Shown here piece after piece: positions 9,121 to 18,014 of a stretch of DNA of 64,000 bases. The translations under genes were made by a program, and so were the position numbers. This stretch comes from JABDBL01 sp963845445 (GTDB lineage: Bacteria; Cyanobacteriota; Vampirovibrionia; Obscuribacterales; Obscuribacteraceae). The DNA is taken from NCBI GenBank assembly GCA_963845445.1, contig CAWJSE010000003.1, forward strand, positions 866,198-930,197, given 5' to 3'. How positions within the stretch are numbered: position 1 is the first letter of the stretch; each line of letters begins with the position of its first letter. The notes under the pieces are model-generated. The model did no database searches. It had not been told where the DNA came from and worked only from the letters and a program-made list of their open reading frames with translations.

Positions 9121-10512
9121 ATGATCCCAAATGCCGCCGAGATACGTAAATTATCAGTATTAAGCTTTAGCTGGCTGACTGTAATTTTTGTTGCTGTTTG
9201 GGCAGCATGTTGGGTAGTTGGTATTTTTATTCCAGCCCTGTTAACCGCTACTTCTTTCGATTTTGCTCGCAGTGTTGGTGAAGTATGTGAAGCAATAACA
9301 CCGCTCTTAGCAGTAATGGTGTTTATTCCAATCAATGCAATGTTCATGGTATTAATGGAAAGACGCGTACTGGCCTTATTTACCCGACGAAACGGACCGA
9401 ATCGTGTTGGTCCTGATGGGGCATTACAAACAGCCGCTGATGCTATAAAGCTTTTACTGAAAGAAGACATCACGCCGACCGGTGCTGATGCCATGATGTT
9501 CACGCTTGCTCCTATTGTATTTTTTGCACCGTCAATTTTTGGTGCAATACCTCTATTAGCAGCCGTGACCAACAATAACAAACTATTTCAAATCACTAAC
9601 CTGCCGACCGGTATCTTCTTTGTTTTAGCGGCCTCATCAATTCCGGTGGTAGGAATTGTTATGGGGGGTTGGGCAAGCAATAACAAATATTCGTTAATGG
9701 GGGGATTGCGTAGTGCCGCTCAGGCGATTAGTTATGAAATACCGCTGGTACTTTCAATTATTACTATTTGCTTGTTAGCTGGTTCGTTAGATGTGGTAAC
9801 AATTGCCAAGCAACAAGCTGGCGGGCTGCCCAATTGGAATTTATTTGGTGGTGGAGCGCTAATTGGATTAAATAATGCAATATCATCGCTTATTTTTTCT
9901 AATACGCCATCAGCAGCAGAAGTAATACAAAATTATTACCCTTATGGCTTATGGTCTTTTCTGGGTGCGATTGTACTTTGCTTGTGCACCATTGTTTCAT
10001 TTGGCATTTATTTGATTGGCGCCTGCGCGGAAATCAATCGCATTCCTTTTGACTTGCCAGAAGCAGAAAGTGAACTGGTAAGTGGTTATAACACCGAATA
10101 TAGTGGCATTAAATTTGCCATATTCTTTTTAGCTGAATTTACTAATTTGTTTATTGTCAGTACCATCGCAGTAGTGATGTTCCTGGGTGGTGGCGACTGT
10201 CCATTGCCTACCTGGCTTAACCCACTTACTTATCCGGCTGTATCTGTGCCAATAGCTAATATGTTTTCGCCTGTATTGTCTATACTGATTGACAAAGTAC
10301 ACTTAATTAATCCGGATACTTTTTGGCCAGTACTGTGGGCGGTTATAAAAACATATAGCCTGGTTTTCTTTGCTATCCTGGTAAGAGGAACTTTGCCACG
10401 ATTTAGAATTGACCAATTGATGGATTTCGGTTGGAAGCGTTTAGTGCCAATTACTTTAGTGATTTTTGTTCTGGTGGCTTTTGCACGGGGAGTAATTAAT
10501 TTCCATGTCTAA
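9121..10512 (+). CDS. nuoH: NADH-quinone oxidoreductase subunit H
   Basis: Membrane subunit forming the quinone chamber. 463 residues with about 9-10 hydrophobic segments, longer than the usual ~330-400. The family motif RRNGPNRVGPDGALQTAADAIKLLLKED is at about 90-117, and EINRIPFDLPEAESELVSGYNTEYSG at about 302-327. The extra length is mostly in loops between these and near the C-terminus. It overlaps nuoI by 8 bases. Confidence 0.94.
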   Translation: MIPNAAEIRKLSVLSFSWLTVIFVAVWAACWVVGIFIPALLTATSFDFARSVGEVCEAITPLLAVMVFIPINAMFMVLMERRVLALFTRRNGPNRVGPDGALQTAADAIKLLLKEDITPTGADAMMFTLAPIVFFAPSIFGAIPLLAAVTNNNKLFQITNLPTGIFFVLAASSIPVVGIVMGGWASNNKYSLMGGLRSAAQAISYEIPLVLSIITICLLAGSLDVVTIAKQQAGGLPNWNLFGGGALIGLNNAISSLIFSNTPSAAEVIQNYYPYGLWSFLGAIVLCLCTIVSFGIYLIGACAEINRIPFDLPEAESELVSGYNTEYSGIKFAIFFLAEFTNLFIVSTIAVVMFLGGGDCPLPTWLNPLTYPAVSVPIANMFSPVLSILIDKVHLINPDTFWPVLWAVIKTYSLVFFAILVRGTLPRFRIDQLMDFGWKRLVPITLVIFVLVAFARGVINFHV

Positions 10513-11533
10513 CGAAAAAGATGTAATGGCCGATTCAGTGCGCGAACAGGCCCGCGCTGTAAAAGCAGATAAAGATAACACAGAAAGATACGCGCGTCTA
10601 ACTAAGCCAAGCGAAGACAAAGGAGCAGCTAATTTTTTGGCTGCTGCTTGGAACGGCGTTAAGCAAGCATTCGATGGCTTGCATCATGTTCGGCGCGGAC
10701 TAGAGACTGTGGCCATGCATACTTGGCGTGAACCAACCACAGAAGCTTATCCAGACGTAGCTCCGGAATTGCCGCCACATTTTAGAGGACGTTTAGGCCT
10801 TACTGTTAATCCTGAAACTGGCGAAAATCTTTGTATTTCTTGTCGTCAATGCGAGCGTGTTTGTCCAGACAAATGCATCGAGATCACTGCCCATAAAAGT
10901 CCGGAAACAAACAAATTAGAGCTTATAGATTTCAAAATAGATCACGGGCTGTGTATGTTTTGTGGCTTGTGCACAGAAGTGTGCCCGACATATTGCATTA
11001 TCAATACCAATGACTTTGAAATGGCGGATTATTCGCGCGGTGCTCTTATTTATGACTTGAAAAAATTAACTCTTACGCAAGAAGAATCGGCATATTATTT
11101 TGCCGCGAAAGAAATGCCTCTGCCAAAACCAAAACCAGTTAAAGCAGCCGCACCGGCTGCTGCAGCTGCTGCAAAGCCGGCAGGAACACCAGCCCCGGCT
11201 GCTGCTGGAGTCTCGCCTGCCACGGCCAGCCCAACTAAACCTGCTCCACCGGCTGCAGCAACAGAAGCGAAAGCAGCCGAGGCTAAGGCTGACGGGGGCA
11301 CTACCCCTGCTGCAGCAAAGCCTGAAACAATAGCTAAGCCTGTGGCTATGCCTAAACCTGATGCCCTTCCGGCCATGCCGGCTGCCTCAAAAACCGAACC
11401 AACAGAAGCAAAGGCGGCTGAGCTACCAAAAGCTGAGATCAAACCTGAGGCTAAAGAGTTAAAGACAGACGGCCAAACAACAAAAGACCAGCCAGAAAAA
11501 GACCAACCGGGCGAAACAACACCTGGAAATTGA
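10505..11533 (+). CDS. nuoI: NADH-quinone oxidoreductase subunit I with long C-terminal tail
   Basis: Ferredoxin-like subunit carrying two 4Fe-4S clusters. Ligands are C110, C113, C116 and C120, and C150, C153, C156 and C160. The protein is 342 residues, about twice the usual length. After residue ~205 it becomes an Ala/Pro/Lys/Thr-rich low-complexity tail of ~135 residues, and the first ~95 residues are also an extension. The start overlaps nuoH translation, so the start is well supported. Confidence 0.93.
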   Translation: MSNEKDVMADSVREQARAVKADKDNTERYARLTKPSEDKGAANFLAAAWNGVKQAFDGLHHVRRGLETVAMHTWREPTTEAYPDVAPELPPHFRGRLGLTVNPETGENLCISCRQCERVCPDKCIEITAHKSPETNKLELIDFKIDHGLCMFCGLCTEVCPTYCIINTNDFEMADYSRGALIYDLKKLTLTQEESAYYFAAKEMPLPKPKPVKAAAPAAAAAAKPAGTPAPAAAGVSPATASPTKPAPPAAATEAKAAEAKADGGTTPAAAKPETIAKPVAMPKPDALPAMPAASKTEPTEAKAAELPKAEIKPEAKELKTDGQTTKDQPEKDQPGETTPGN

Positions 11534-11554
11534 TTTAGGAGTTTAGCGTAAGAC

Positions 11555-12124
11555 ATGGAACAGTTTGAATTATTGACTAATTGGGCGCAGGGAAATGTAG
11601 AAGGCTTCATGCTCTATTTTTTAGCAGCCTTAGCCATACCTTGCGCATTCAGTGTGCTTTTTGATCGCGCCATTATTCGTAGTGGCTTTTTCTTGATCGG
11701 GGTTTTTGGCGCTATCTCAGGACTGTTTTTAATTCTGCAAGCGCAATTTCTTGCCCTAGCCCAAATCATGATTTATGCAGTGGGCATTACTTTGGTGGTA
11801 GTGATTGCTTTGATGCTCACTAATGCGCGACTAGCAAAAGAATTTGCATCGGTAGATCCTACCGAGAAAATCGGCGGTCTTTTGGTAGCTACTTTGTTTT
11901 TTTTGACTATTTATTTGGCTTTACGATCTGAGTCCTGGCCGGTAAGCAGTTTGCATATGAGCTCAGATAATGTTCAGCAACTCGGTATATCGTTGCTTAC
12001 CACCTATGCCTTGCCTTTCGAATTTGCATCGGTGCTTCTGCTGGCTGCCTTGATGGGAGCAATTTTATTGGCTAAAGCAGATCCCAAAGAAACAGATACT
12101 GTCGCAGGGAGTTTAGCAGAATGA
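11555..12124 (+). CDS. nuoJ: NADH-quinone oxidoreductase subunit J
   Basis: Proton-pumping membrane-arm subunit. 189 residues with five hydrophobic segments. The central segment ALAQIMIYAVGITLVVVIALMLTN carries the pattern of the conserved NuoJ helix 3. The stop overlaps the nuoK start (ATGA), implying translational coupling. Confidence 0.9.
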   Translation: MEQFELLTNWAQGNVEGFMLYFLAALAIPCAFSVLFDRAIIRSGFFLIGVFGAISGLFLILQAQFLALAQIMIYAVGITLVVVIALMLTNARLAKEFASVDPTEKIGGLLVATLFFLTIYLALRSESWPVSSLHMSSDNVQQLGISLLTTYALPFEFASVLLLAALMGAILLAKADPKETDTVAGSLAE

Positions 12125-12714
12125 TCAAAAACACTCAAAATGCAAAAAGTATTATCCCTACTGGAGTGCCGATTTCAGTTGCTTTTGCTTTAGCTGCTCT
12201 TGTATTGGTATCGTTATATATTTGCGGCTATTTAGTGGTCTGGCTGCAAAATTTTGGATTAATTTCTGTAGCTTCTTACGCCGAGCTTCTGGTATTTATA
12301 GTGGTCATTTTACTAGCTATGATAGCGGCTGCTTGGCCCGGTTCCCATCGTTTGAGCATTATTTCTATTGCCGCTTTTGCTGGCTTTGTCGCTTTGACGT
12401 ATAACCAAGAAATGCTAGTTAAATATCTCAGCCTGGCTGCGCTCTTATTTTCAGTGGGAATGTACGGCATGATTACTTCGCGTAATGCGGTGCGAGTGCT
12501 TATGTCTATAGAGTTGATGCTCAATGCTGTCAATTTAAATTTAGTAGCTTTTGCTCGCTATGTAGATCCTGTGCATGTGCGTGGACAAGTTTTCGCTATT
12601 TTTATTCTCACGGTAGCGGCAGCTGAAGCCGCAGTGGGCTTGGCGATCGTATTAGCAATTTACCGCAATACCGCTACAGTAGATATGGAAAAATTCAATC
12701 TGCTCAAGTGGTAA
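12121..12714 (+). CDS. nuoK: NADH-quinone oxidoreductase subunit K, N-terminally extended
   Basis: Antiporter-like membrane subunit of complex I. The C-terminal ~100 residues are a standard NuoK, with three helices and SIELMLNAVNLNLVAFAR including the functional Glu. The protein is 197 residues because ~95 extra residues with about two more hydrophobic segments precede the normal start. The ATGA overlap with nuoJ supports the long form. nuoL, M and N do not follow: the operon ends here at a toxin-gene remnant. Confidence 0.88.
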   Translation: MIKNTQNAKSIIPTGVPISVAFALAALVLVSLYICGYLVVWLQNFGLISVASYAELLVFIVVILLAMIAAAWPGSHRLSIISIAAFAGFVALTYNQEMLVKYLSLAALLFSVGMYGMITSRNAVRVLMSIELMLNAVNLNLVAFARYVDPVHVRGQVFAIFILTVAAAEAAVGLAIVLAIYRNTATVDMEKFNLLKW

Positions 12715-12717
12715 TAA

Positions 12718-12876
12718 TCACAAAAGTGTGCGTGATTTAGCGATGACTTCTTCAATAATTTGAGCTGATGCTTTGCTTATGAATGTTGCTTTGCGGACGC
12801 GCCAATCTAAACCTTTGATCTGGTCACTTAGAATTGCACCAGATATTTCTTTTCCGTAAACTTTTGCTTGAGCTAA
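12718..12876 (-). pseudogene. mazF/pemK-type endoribonuclease toxin remnant
   Basis: About 50 residues of open minus-strand sequence, ending at 12718, read GAILSDQIKGLDWRVRKATF and then end in EEVIAKSRTLL. This is the C-terminal part of MazF-family mRNA interferases. The frame is closed upstream by a stop, with no start or antitoxin, so this is a truncated remnant abutting the end of the nuo operon. Confidence 0.65.
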
Positions 12877-12992
12877 CTAATGCTCATTCCTAGTCTAATT
12901 GGGCGCTTCAAACCCATAATGTGTCACGCTGGTGCCACAAAAATTTCATACATTATTCTCTTAATTGTTCTTTGCTAAAAACGTCGCCTCTA

Positions 12993-13022
12993 TTGACAGT
13001 CGATATGGATTTGTCATACAAT
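12993..13022 (+). promoter_or_regulatory. promoter and repeats ahead of the BrnT-like pair
   Basis: TTGACA (12993-12998) and TACAAT (13017-13022) are 18 bases apart and 23 bases before the GTG start. The word TCATACA occurs three times around this promoter (about 12945, 13014 and 13024), as expected of an autoregulated TA operator. Confidence 0.6.
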
Positions 13023-13044
13023 TTCATACACGGTTAAGATAATA

Positions 13045-13293
13045 GTGCTCACTTATGATGATGAGAATCTGAAGAAGCATAAGGTTAGCCACCGAGAAGT
13101 GGATCAAGTTTTGGATAGCCGCAATCTTAGCACTCGTGTATTTGATCTTCCGCCAGTCCGTAACGGTAATGAGCGTGCCCTGTTTGTTGGATTGACTATG
13201 CGGGGACGCCTTCTCGAAGTTGGCGTAGAAGTACTTTCTGCCCTAGACGAGCATATTTTTCATGCTATGAATGCCACCAAACAATACCGTTGA
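13045..13293 (+). CDS. BrnT-like toxin
   Basis: 82 residues from a GTG start. Opening YDDENLKKHKVSHREVDQVL, then GNERALFVGLTMRGRLLEVGVE: the pattern of the BrnT ribonuclease-toxin family (KHGVSFEEA..., then R.V.IG.S..GRLL). The partner gene starts 9 bases downstream. BrnT cleaves RNA and is neutralised by its partner (family knowledge). Remote enough that the assignment is probable rather than certain. Confidence 0.6.
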   Translation: MLTYDDENLKKHKVSHREVDQVLDSRNLSTRVFDLPPVRNGNERALFVGLTMRGRLLEVGVEVLSALDEHIFHAMNATKQYR

Positions 13294-13302
13294 GGAGAAG
13301 TT

Positions 13303-13494
13303 ATGGACGCTAAGAGAATAAAAAAGATAAGGAAGGAAGCCACAGAGCGTGTAAATAAGGATGCTCTTGTGCAATTTCGCATAGAGTCGCAAATTATGAT
13401 TCGGCTCTATGCCGAGGCAAATAAACTTGGGTTGCCTATCGGGTCTATGGTTAGGATGTGGGTTCTGGAGCGACTTAATCGCAAATCTGCCTAA
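13303..13494 (+). CDS. probable antitoxin partner of the BrnT-like gene
   Basis: 63 residues, very basic N-terminal half. The end VQFRIESQIMIRLYAEANKL followed by GSMVRMWVLERL fits a ribbon-helix-helix or CopG-like DNA-binding domain. Its position directly after the toxin matches brnT-brnA order. Confidence 0.55.
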   Translation: MDAKRIKKIRKEATERVNKDALVQFRIESQIMIRLYAEANKLGLPIGSMVRMWVLERLNRKSA

Positions 13495-13681
13495 AGTACC
13501 TGAGCTGACTGTCGCCTTTTTCTTTTACTAAACTTCGTTACCTATGGTGCTACCGGTAGGCTGAGAAAAACCGTGGCTAATTAATTTAAGAAAAACTCGT
13601 AAACTTGATCTATCTAGAAATAAAAAAGAATCAGAAAACAAGACTCTTGATACTTTGCGTGCCGTTAAGGAAGAAGTATTT

Positions 13682-13728
13682 GGTAAGCGATCGATCTCGA
13701 TTTTCGATATCGAGATCGATTGCTTACC
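13682..13728. repeat. 47-bp near-perfect inverted repeat
   Basis: GGTAAGC, one mismatch, then ATCGATCTCGA pairs with TCGAGATCGAT and GCTTACC around a 9-base loop. It sits in a 300-base stretch without a supported gene, downstream of the small zinc-protein gene, and has no T-run. Role unknown. Confidence 0.6.
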
Positions 13729-13819
13729 GGTAGTAACAGTGTGTCTGGCAGTGCCGTTCTGACGAGTGAGGAAAATTGTCAAAGCCGGGTTTTTACTCCC
13801 AGCTTATCGACGTTTGACT

Positions 13820-14053
13820 TCAAGGGCACGATCCGTCATGCAGATCGGACTCCTCCCAGTCTTCGACACAAGGGGATACCGAGTCCCGCACGTCATCGAG
13901 GCTGCGGACATGCTCGTGTATGGGACAAAGAAAGTGAAGCCCCGGGCAACCGTGACGGTTGCACCGGACCTCGCGCCAGCCATTTGGCAAATCACCAAAT
14001 GGAGCAGTGGCTTTCTCAAAACAAAGTTCGCAGGCATAGGTCGCGTAGTGCAT
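13820..14053 (-). CDS. small Cys-rich putative zinc-binding protein
   Basis: 77 residues, ATG at 14053 behind AAGGGAG. Cysteines form CELC near the start, then C..HGC, then C-P-x-H-x-H, compatible with a treble-clef or ribbon zinc site. No further domain is present. GC-rich compared with both neighbours; an overlapping larger frame (13804-14142) lacks an SD and is not favoured. Function unknown. Confidence 0.5.
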   Translation of the reverse strand: MHYATYACELCFEKATAPFGDLPNGWREVRCNRHGCPGLHFLCPIHEHVRSLDDVRDSVSPCVEDWEESDLHDGSCP

Positions 14054-14081
14054 GATCGACTCCCTTTTTCGGGTGAGTAAG

Positions 14082-14102
14082 GGGGACGCCCAATGCGTCC
14101 CC
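14082..14102 (-). promoter_or_regulatory. hairpin upstream of the Cys-rich gene
   Basis: Perfect GGGGACGC-(5 nt)-GCGTCCCC ending 29 bases before the start codon at 14053. No T-run, so it is not an ordinary terminator. Confidence 0.45.
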
Positions 14103-14502
14103 TCGATTGAATGCAGACTGCAAATACCGCCTGGCGGTTCATTTGCTTTTTCTGCTAGCTTGGGGCTGCTCTCTTGTCTGGGTCTTAACGCTTGAATGTT
14201 TGTTGTGATAATCCAGTCTATTCAAATGAGACTAAAGAAATCAAGCTTATGAAATTCAAAAATTCAGGAAGCTCGAAAGGCACTCATTCCTGATGCAAGC
14301 TTGGAAATTACTTACTGTCAATATTCTTTTGTTTGCAGTAAAGCTTTCGATTAGAGATACTTTATCTTCCTCTTGGCAATTAAGGACTTTCTTTGCAACT
14401 GCGCTAGCATGCGCTAAGCAGTATATTCAATCATTATCTAAGACTAAGTTTGACTATGCAAAAAGCACAAGCAAAGGGCGTAAACTAAGAGGGGCAGGAT
14501 AA

Positions 14503-15018
14503 ATGAGCATAATGATTGATTTAAAAGACTGGTTAAAACTACAAGAAGACGGTCTCAAAGCTTGTGCAAATAAAAGATATGTACAAGCTGAACAAGCTTT
14601 TATAGAAGCTTTAAACCTACTGGAAGAGCAAGTAAAAGGACTAGGTATTGATACCGATCCTGCAATAAGGCAGGGCATTAAAGAAAAACATGCTTTGAGT
14701 CTCAATAATTTGGCAGCCATTTATCAGCTGCAAGGCAAATATGGTTTGGCTTTGGATGAATATATTAAATCAACAGAAATCTATAGAAAAATACGGGGCG
14801 AGAATAGTCTTGAATTTGCCACTAGCTTGCACAATTTAGGCATGGTATATGCAGCAAGAAAGGATTTCAAACAGGCAGAAGCTTTGTTCAGACGATCGCT
14901 TACTATAAAAGAAAGATTGTTAAGCTCTACGCATCCTGACTTACAAGCCCTAAAAGAAAATCTTGAAAGAGTGCTAACAGAGTCCGGACAAAGAAAAAGA
15001 CCAACGTCAGATCAATGA
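14503..15018 (+). CDS. TPR-repeat protein
   Basis: 171 residues, with AGAGGGGCAGGA ahead of the ATG. About three to four tetratricopeptide repeats: residues ~12-45 (LKACANKRYVQAEQAFIEAL), ~65-98 (LNNLAAIYQLQGKYGLALDEY) and ~105-140 (LHNLGMVYAARKDFKQAEALF). TPRs mediate protein-protein contacts. No signal peptide, so cytoplasmic. Specific partner unknown. Confidence 0.8.
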   Translation: MSIMIDLKDWLKLQEDGLKACANKRYVQAEQAFIEALNLLEEQVKGLGIDTDPAIRQGIKEKHALSLNNLAAIYQLQGKYGLALDEYIKSTEIYRKIRGENSLEFATSLHNLGMVYAARKDFKQAEALFRRSLTIKERLLSSTHPDLQALKENLERVLTESGQRKRPTSDQ

Positions 15019-15129
15019 GACAATTAGTTTTTCGATAGGCATATTCTTAGCTGTTGGCAAGAAAATCGCCAAGAAGTGAGCGAAGTACTGGTTTGCACTT
15101 TAACTTGCTTTTTATCTGTTACCGAACTA

Positions 15130-15143
15130 AGCTAAGCTTAGCT
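15130..15143. promoter_or_regulatory. palindromic operator candidate for phd-PIN pair
   Basis: The perfect palindrome AGCTAAGCTTAGCT overlaps the region just before the SD (AAGGAGG) of the antitoxin gene, as expected for Phd-type autorepression. Confidence 0.45.
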
Positions 15144-15154
15144 AAGGAGGTCGC

Positions 15155-15388
15155 ATGAGTTTACATAACATACACCAAGCTAAGTCTCAGCTCTCCAAAC
15201 TAATTGAGCAAGCAGAGCGCGGCGAAGAAGTGATTATTGCTAAGGCAGGCAAACCGGTGGCTAAACTTGTTCCATATCAGGGCTTAGCTAGGGAGCGTAA
15301 AGGCGGACAATGGCGGGGAAAAATCAAAATCAAGCCTGGTTTCGATAAGCTCCCTAAAGACATAGCGGCAGCCTTTGGCATAGAATAA
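15155..15388 (+). CDS. Phd/YefM-family antitoxin
   Basis: 77 residues. The N-terminal half LHNIHQAKSQLSKLIEQAER, then GEEVIIAKAGKPVAKLVPY, is the classic Phd/YefM DNA-binding fold. The C-terminal part, KIKIKPGFDKLPKDIAAAFG, is the toxin-binding tail seen in Phd antitoxins paired with PIN toxins. The toxin gene starts 3 bases downstream. Confidence 0.88.
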   Translation: MSLHNIHQAKSQLSKLIEQAERGEEVIIAKAGKPVAKLVPYQGLARERKGGQWRGKIKIKPGFDKLPKDIAAAFGIE

Positions 15389-15391
15389 ACT

Positions 15392-15769
15392 ATGCGGCTT
15401 TCTCTGGATACTCATATTCTTTTGTGGTGGTTAGATAATCCTTCTCTGCTCTCTAAAGAGGCGCGCGCTTTCATTCAAGACAGCAATAATATTGTCTATA
15501 TAAGCGCCGCTGTAACTTGGGAAATTATGATCAAAAAGTCACTGGATAAGATACAGATTCCTGGCGATCTCGCTCAGGCTATAAAAACAAATGAATTTGC
15601 AGATTTACCCATAACAGTTGCTCACACATTAGCGCTAGAAAAATTGCCTGCCCATCATGGTGATCCATTCGATCGCATGATTATTGCTCAAGCGCAGCAC
15701 GAGGGGCTAACAGTTATTACACGTGATCCTGATATACATAAATACCCGGTGGCGAAAATTGTGGGTTAA
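15392..15769 (+). CDS. vapC: PIN-domain ribonuclease toxin (VapC type)
   Basis: 125 residues. PIN-domain acidic residues are visible: LSLDTHILLWWL (first Asp), VTWEIMIKKSLDKI (Glu), and GDPFDRMIIAQA near the end, with a final TRDPDIHKY. Such toxins cleave tRNA or rRNA when released from the antitoxin (family knowledge). Confidence 0.88.
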   Translation: MRLSLDTHILLWWLDNPSLLSKEARAFIQDSNNIVYISAAVTWEIMIKKSLDKIQIPGDLAQAIKTNEFADLPITVAHTLALEKLPAHHGDPFDRMIIAQAQHEGLTVITRDPDIHKYPVAKIVG

Positions 15770-16343
15770 GTGAAATCGAGTCAGGATGGTTGGTCTGAAC
15801 AATATAAGCATTCCTACTAGTAGGATCAATTAAAAACGAATGGAAAAAGTGAGCAAAGCACCGGAAAACAGGAGCGTCGCGACTGTGCCGCCTGTTCTGC
15901 GATGCCCGCTCATTCGGGATCTGCGCGAGCTTGTGGGGACTCTACACAAGCTTACGATGTAGGGCGCTGCAACTAATGCACCGCCGCCATGAGATCCCTT
16001 TGCTTCTGTAGAAAATGGGCGAGCTCGTAAGCCTCACCTCGCAAAACCCGACCCGGAGAAACCTCCACATCCAGTAAGGTGTGCGGGCCGAGGATGAGAC
16101 TGACAAAACGGGCGCCTTCCACCGCCACCTGTTGCCGACTGCCTGGGGTAGGAGGCACGATTAGGAAATCAATTCCCCGCGTGTGCTCCTCCAGTGAGGA
16201 CGAGTCGACGGGTTTCGGGAAGTGGCTAGCGGCGAAGTGAAAGAAGCAATTCTCGTTCCCAATGCAGACCTCCCCGAATCCTACAGGGTCATTGCGCTCG
16301 CCTCTCGCCAAGGCATTGATCTCGAGGCACTTCTCGTGAACTC

Positions 16344-17882
16344 GATAAAGCAACTAATTTTCTGTAAATGTTTGATTTAGTACCTTCTGATTTTTGATTT
16401 TGTATTATCTTTTTTTGTTTTTTACGTATTTGATCTTTTAAAAGGTTGGCCCGCCTTGCTTTCCATGCAGGCAGACAAGCCTAGCTGAGCCACCCAGTGT
16501 AAAGCACCAAGCAGCTTCGCTGTGGCTTCGCCAGTGCTTGACACCGGGACCCTTGGCTTCAGCTATTCAAGCATGTGCCGCATGGGGCTGCGGCGGGCTT
16601 TTATTTATTCAGGTGCTGGCAAATATCTATTCTTTTCAGTTATCCAATCATCTGACACCTCCATTATTACTGCTGTTATCAAACGTAGGCAAGATGCTTC
16701 ATTTGGGAACAATGTGGCTACTCTTGTTCTTCTATTTATTTCCCTGTTGAGCCGTTCCAGTAAATTAACCGTGCGGATTTTTTTGTGGCAAAAAGTAGGA
16801 AAAGAGAAAAAAGTTAGACCTTCAGGCAAGTCTGTCTCCATCCATTTAGCCAGAGCTGGTGCTGATTTCTCGTAAGTATTTATTGCTTGCTTAAGTAATC
16901 TATCTGCTTCTTCTTTTTTAGGAGCATTAAAAATTGCCCTAATATCTGCTGCTACTTGTTCCTTCATATCTTTTTTCGGTATATATTTCTGAGCATTTTG
17001 TTGTAAATGAAATTGACAACGTTGCCATGACATACCACCAAAAACAGCTTTCCTAGCAGCCTTTAGCCCTTCATGGCTATCGCTAATTATTAGCTCAACA
17101 CCATGTAAACCTCTTTCATGAATCTTGCCCAAGAAGCTTCGCCAGTGTACTTCTGCTTCTGATAAAGAAACAGAAACACCTAACAGTTCTCTTCTGCCGT
17201 CAGCATCAACACCAGCAGCAATTAGAACAGCGCAATCTCTAACAATCCCTCCATGTCTTACCTTCTCGTAGCGAGCATCTAGATATACAAACTTAAAAAG
17301 ACCCAGAGGTCGGTTGCGCCAAGCTTCCAGAAACTCGTCTAGTTCTTTAGTCATGCGGCTTACTTCAGATGTGCTGACATCAAAGCCACACATTTTTTCG
17401 ACAATCTCAGTTACTTTTCTTGTTGATACTCCTTGCACGTACATCTCAGCTAAAGCTAGTCGTAGCGCTCTTTCAGAGCGCATGCCTTTTTCTAGACAGT
17501 TTGGATAGAAGTCACCTTCTCGTACTTGAGGTACAAGAAGATCTAGTTCACCGAGTCTGGATTTAACTGTTTTTGATTTAAATCCATTAGCATGACCATT
17601 CCTGTCTTCTCTACGTTCATATGGTTCAGCATTTAAATGCTTTTGTCGTTCTAGCAACATCGCAGAATTAATTAAAAATGCTAAAGCATCGTTGGAAGAA
17701 TCAAGTCCTTGATTAATTAGCACTTCTAGAACTTCCTTTAATGTATTATTCTTTAATTGGGTCATTGGTTTATCCCTCCAGTCTTACTAACCAGAAGGGT
17801 AAATCTGTGGCCTCTTTCTTTCTGTCTTAAATCTGACAGATCTAAAAAGGTCTAATATTTACAGAAATAATGATGCACTAAC
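16344..17882 (-). mobile_element. IS256-family insertion sequence, copy 1 (intact)
   Basis: 1539 bp with ~26-bp imperfect terminal inverted repeats (inner part TCTGTAAAT at both ends) and perfect 8-bp target duplications GTGAACTC at 16336-16343 and 17883-17890. Carries one intact transposase gene. The second copy at 32336-33872 is nearly identical. Confidence 0.92.
16605..17765 (-). CDS. IS256-family transposase
   Basis: 386 residues. DDE-type mutator-like transposase. FKFVYLDARYEKVRHGG carries the first catalytic Asp (near residue 165), and VELIISDSHEGLKAARKAVFGGMSWQRCQFH the second with the conserved Cys/His pair. The terminal region has LNREINRRTRVATLFPNEAS with the catalytic Glu. Full length for the family. 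Confidence 0.95.
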   Translation of the reverse strand: MTQLKNNTLKEVLEVLINQGLDSSNDALAFLINSAMLLERQKHLNAEPYERREDRNGHANGFKSKTVKSRLGELDLLVPQVREGDFYPNCLEKGMRSERALRLALAEMYVQGVSTRKVTEIVEKMCGFDVSTSEVSRMTKELDEFLEAWRNRPLGLFKFVYLDARYEKVRHGGIVRDCAVLIAAGVDADGRRELLGVSVSLSEAEVHWRSFLGKIHERGLHGVELIISDSHEGLKAARKAVFGGMSWQRCQFHLQQNAQKYIPKKDMKEQVAADIRAIFNAPKKEEADRLLKQAINTYEKSAPALAKWMETDLPEGLTFFSFPTFCHKKIRTVNLLERLNREINRRTRVATLFPNEASCLRLITAVIMEVSDDWITEKNRYLPAPE

Positions 17883-18014
17883 GTGAACTCGATGAACGCC
17901 CCAGCAGCGCGCGACCAGGGCATGGCAGTCGAACATCGACACCCACCCACCATTGCGGATGGAAACGCCGTGATCGAGGTAATAGTGTCTACTCATGATT
18001 TCCTCCCATGCGCC

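Larger units (their letters stand above)
15973..17996 (-). pseudogene. GC-rich gene split by the IS256-type insertion
   Basis: Start ATG at 17996 (SD GGAGGAAATC). 38 codons run to 17883, the IS lies at 16344-17882, and the frame resumes through 16335 to a stop at 15973. Deleting the IS and one copy of the 8-bp duplication restores a single 158-residue frame with the junction GVHRVHEKCLEINALA. The protein is of unknown family. The upstream SD is preceded by a hairpin ATGCGCC-TTAC-GGCGCAT (18008-18025) whose loop contains the stop of the preceding small frame. Confidence 0.7.

Noticed and set aside
14293..14502. 69-codon plus frame before the TPR gene
   Set aside because: No SD, no recognisable protein pattern; kept out for lack of support.
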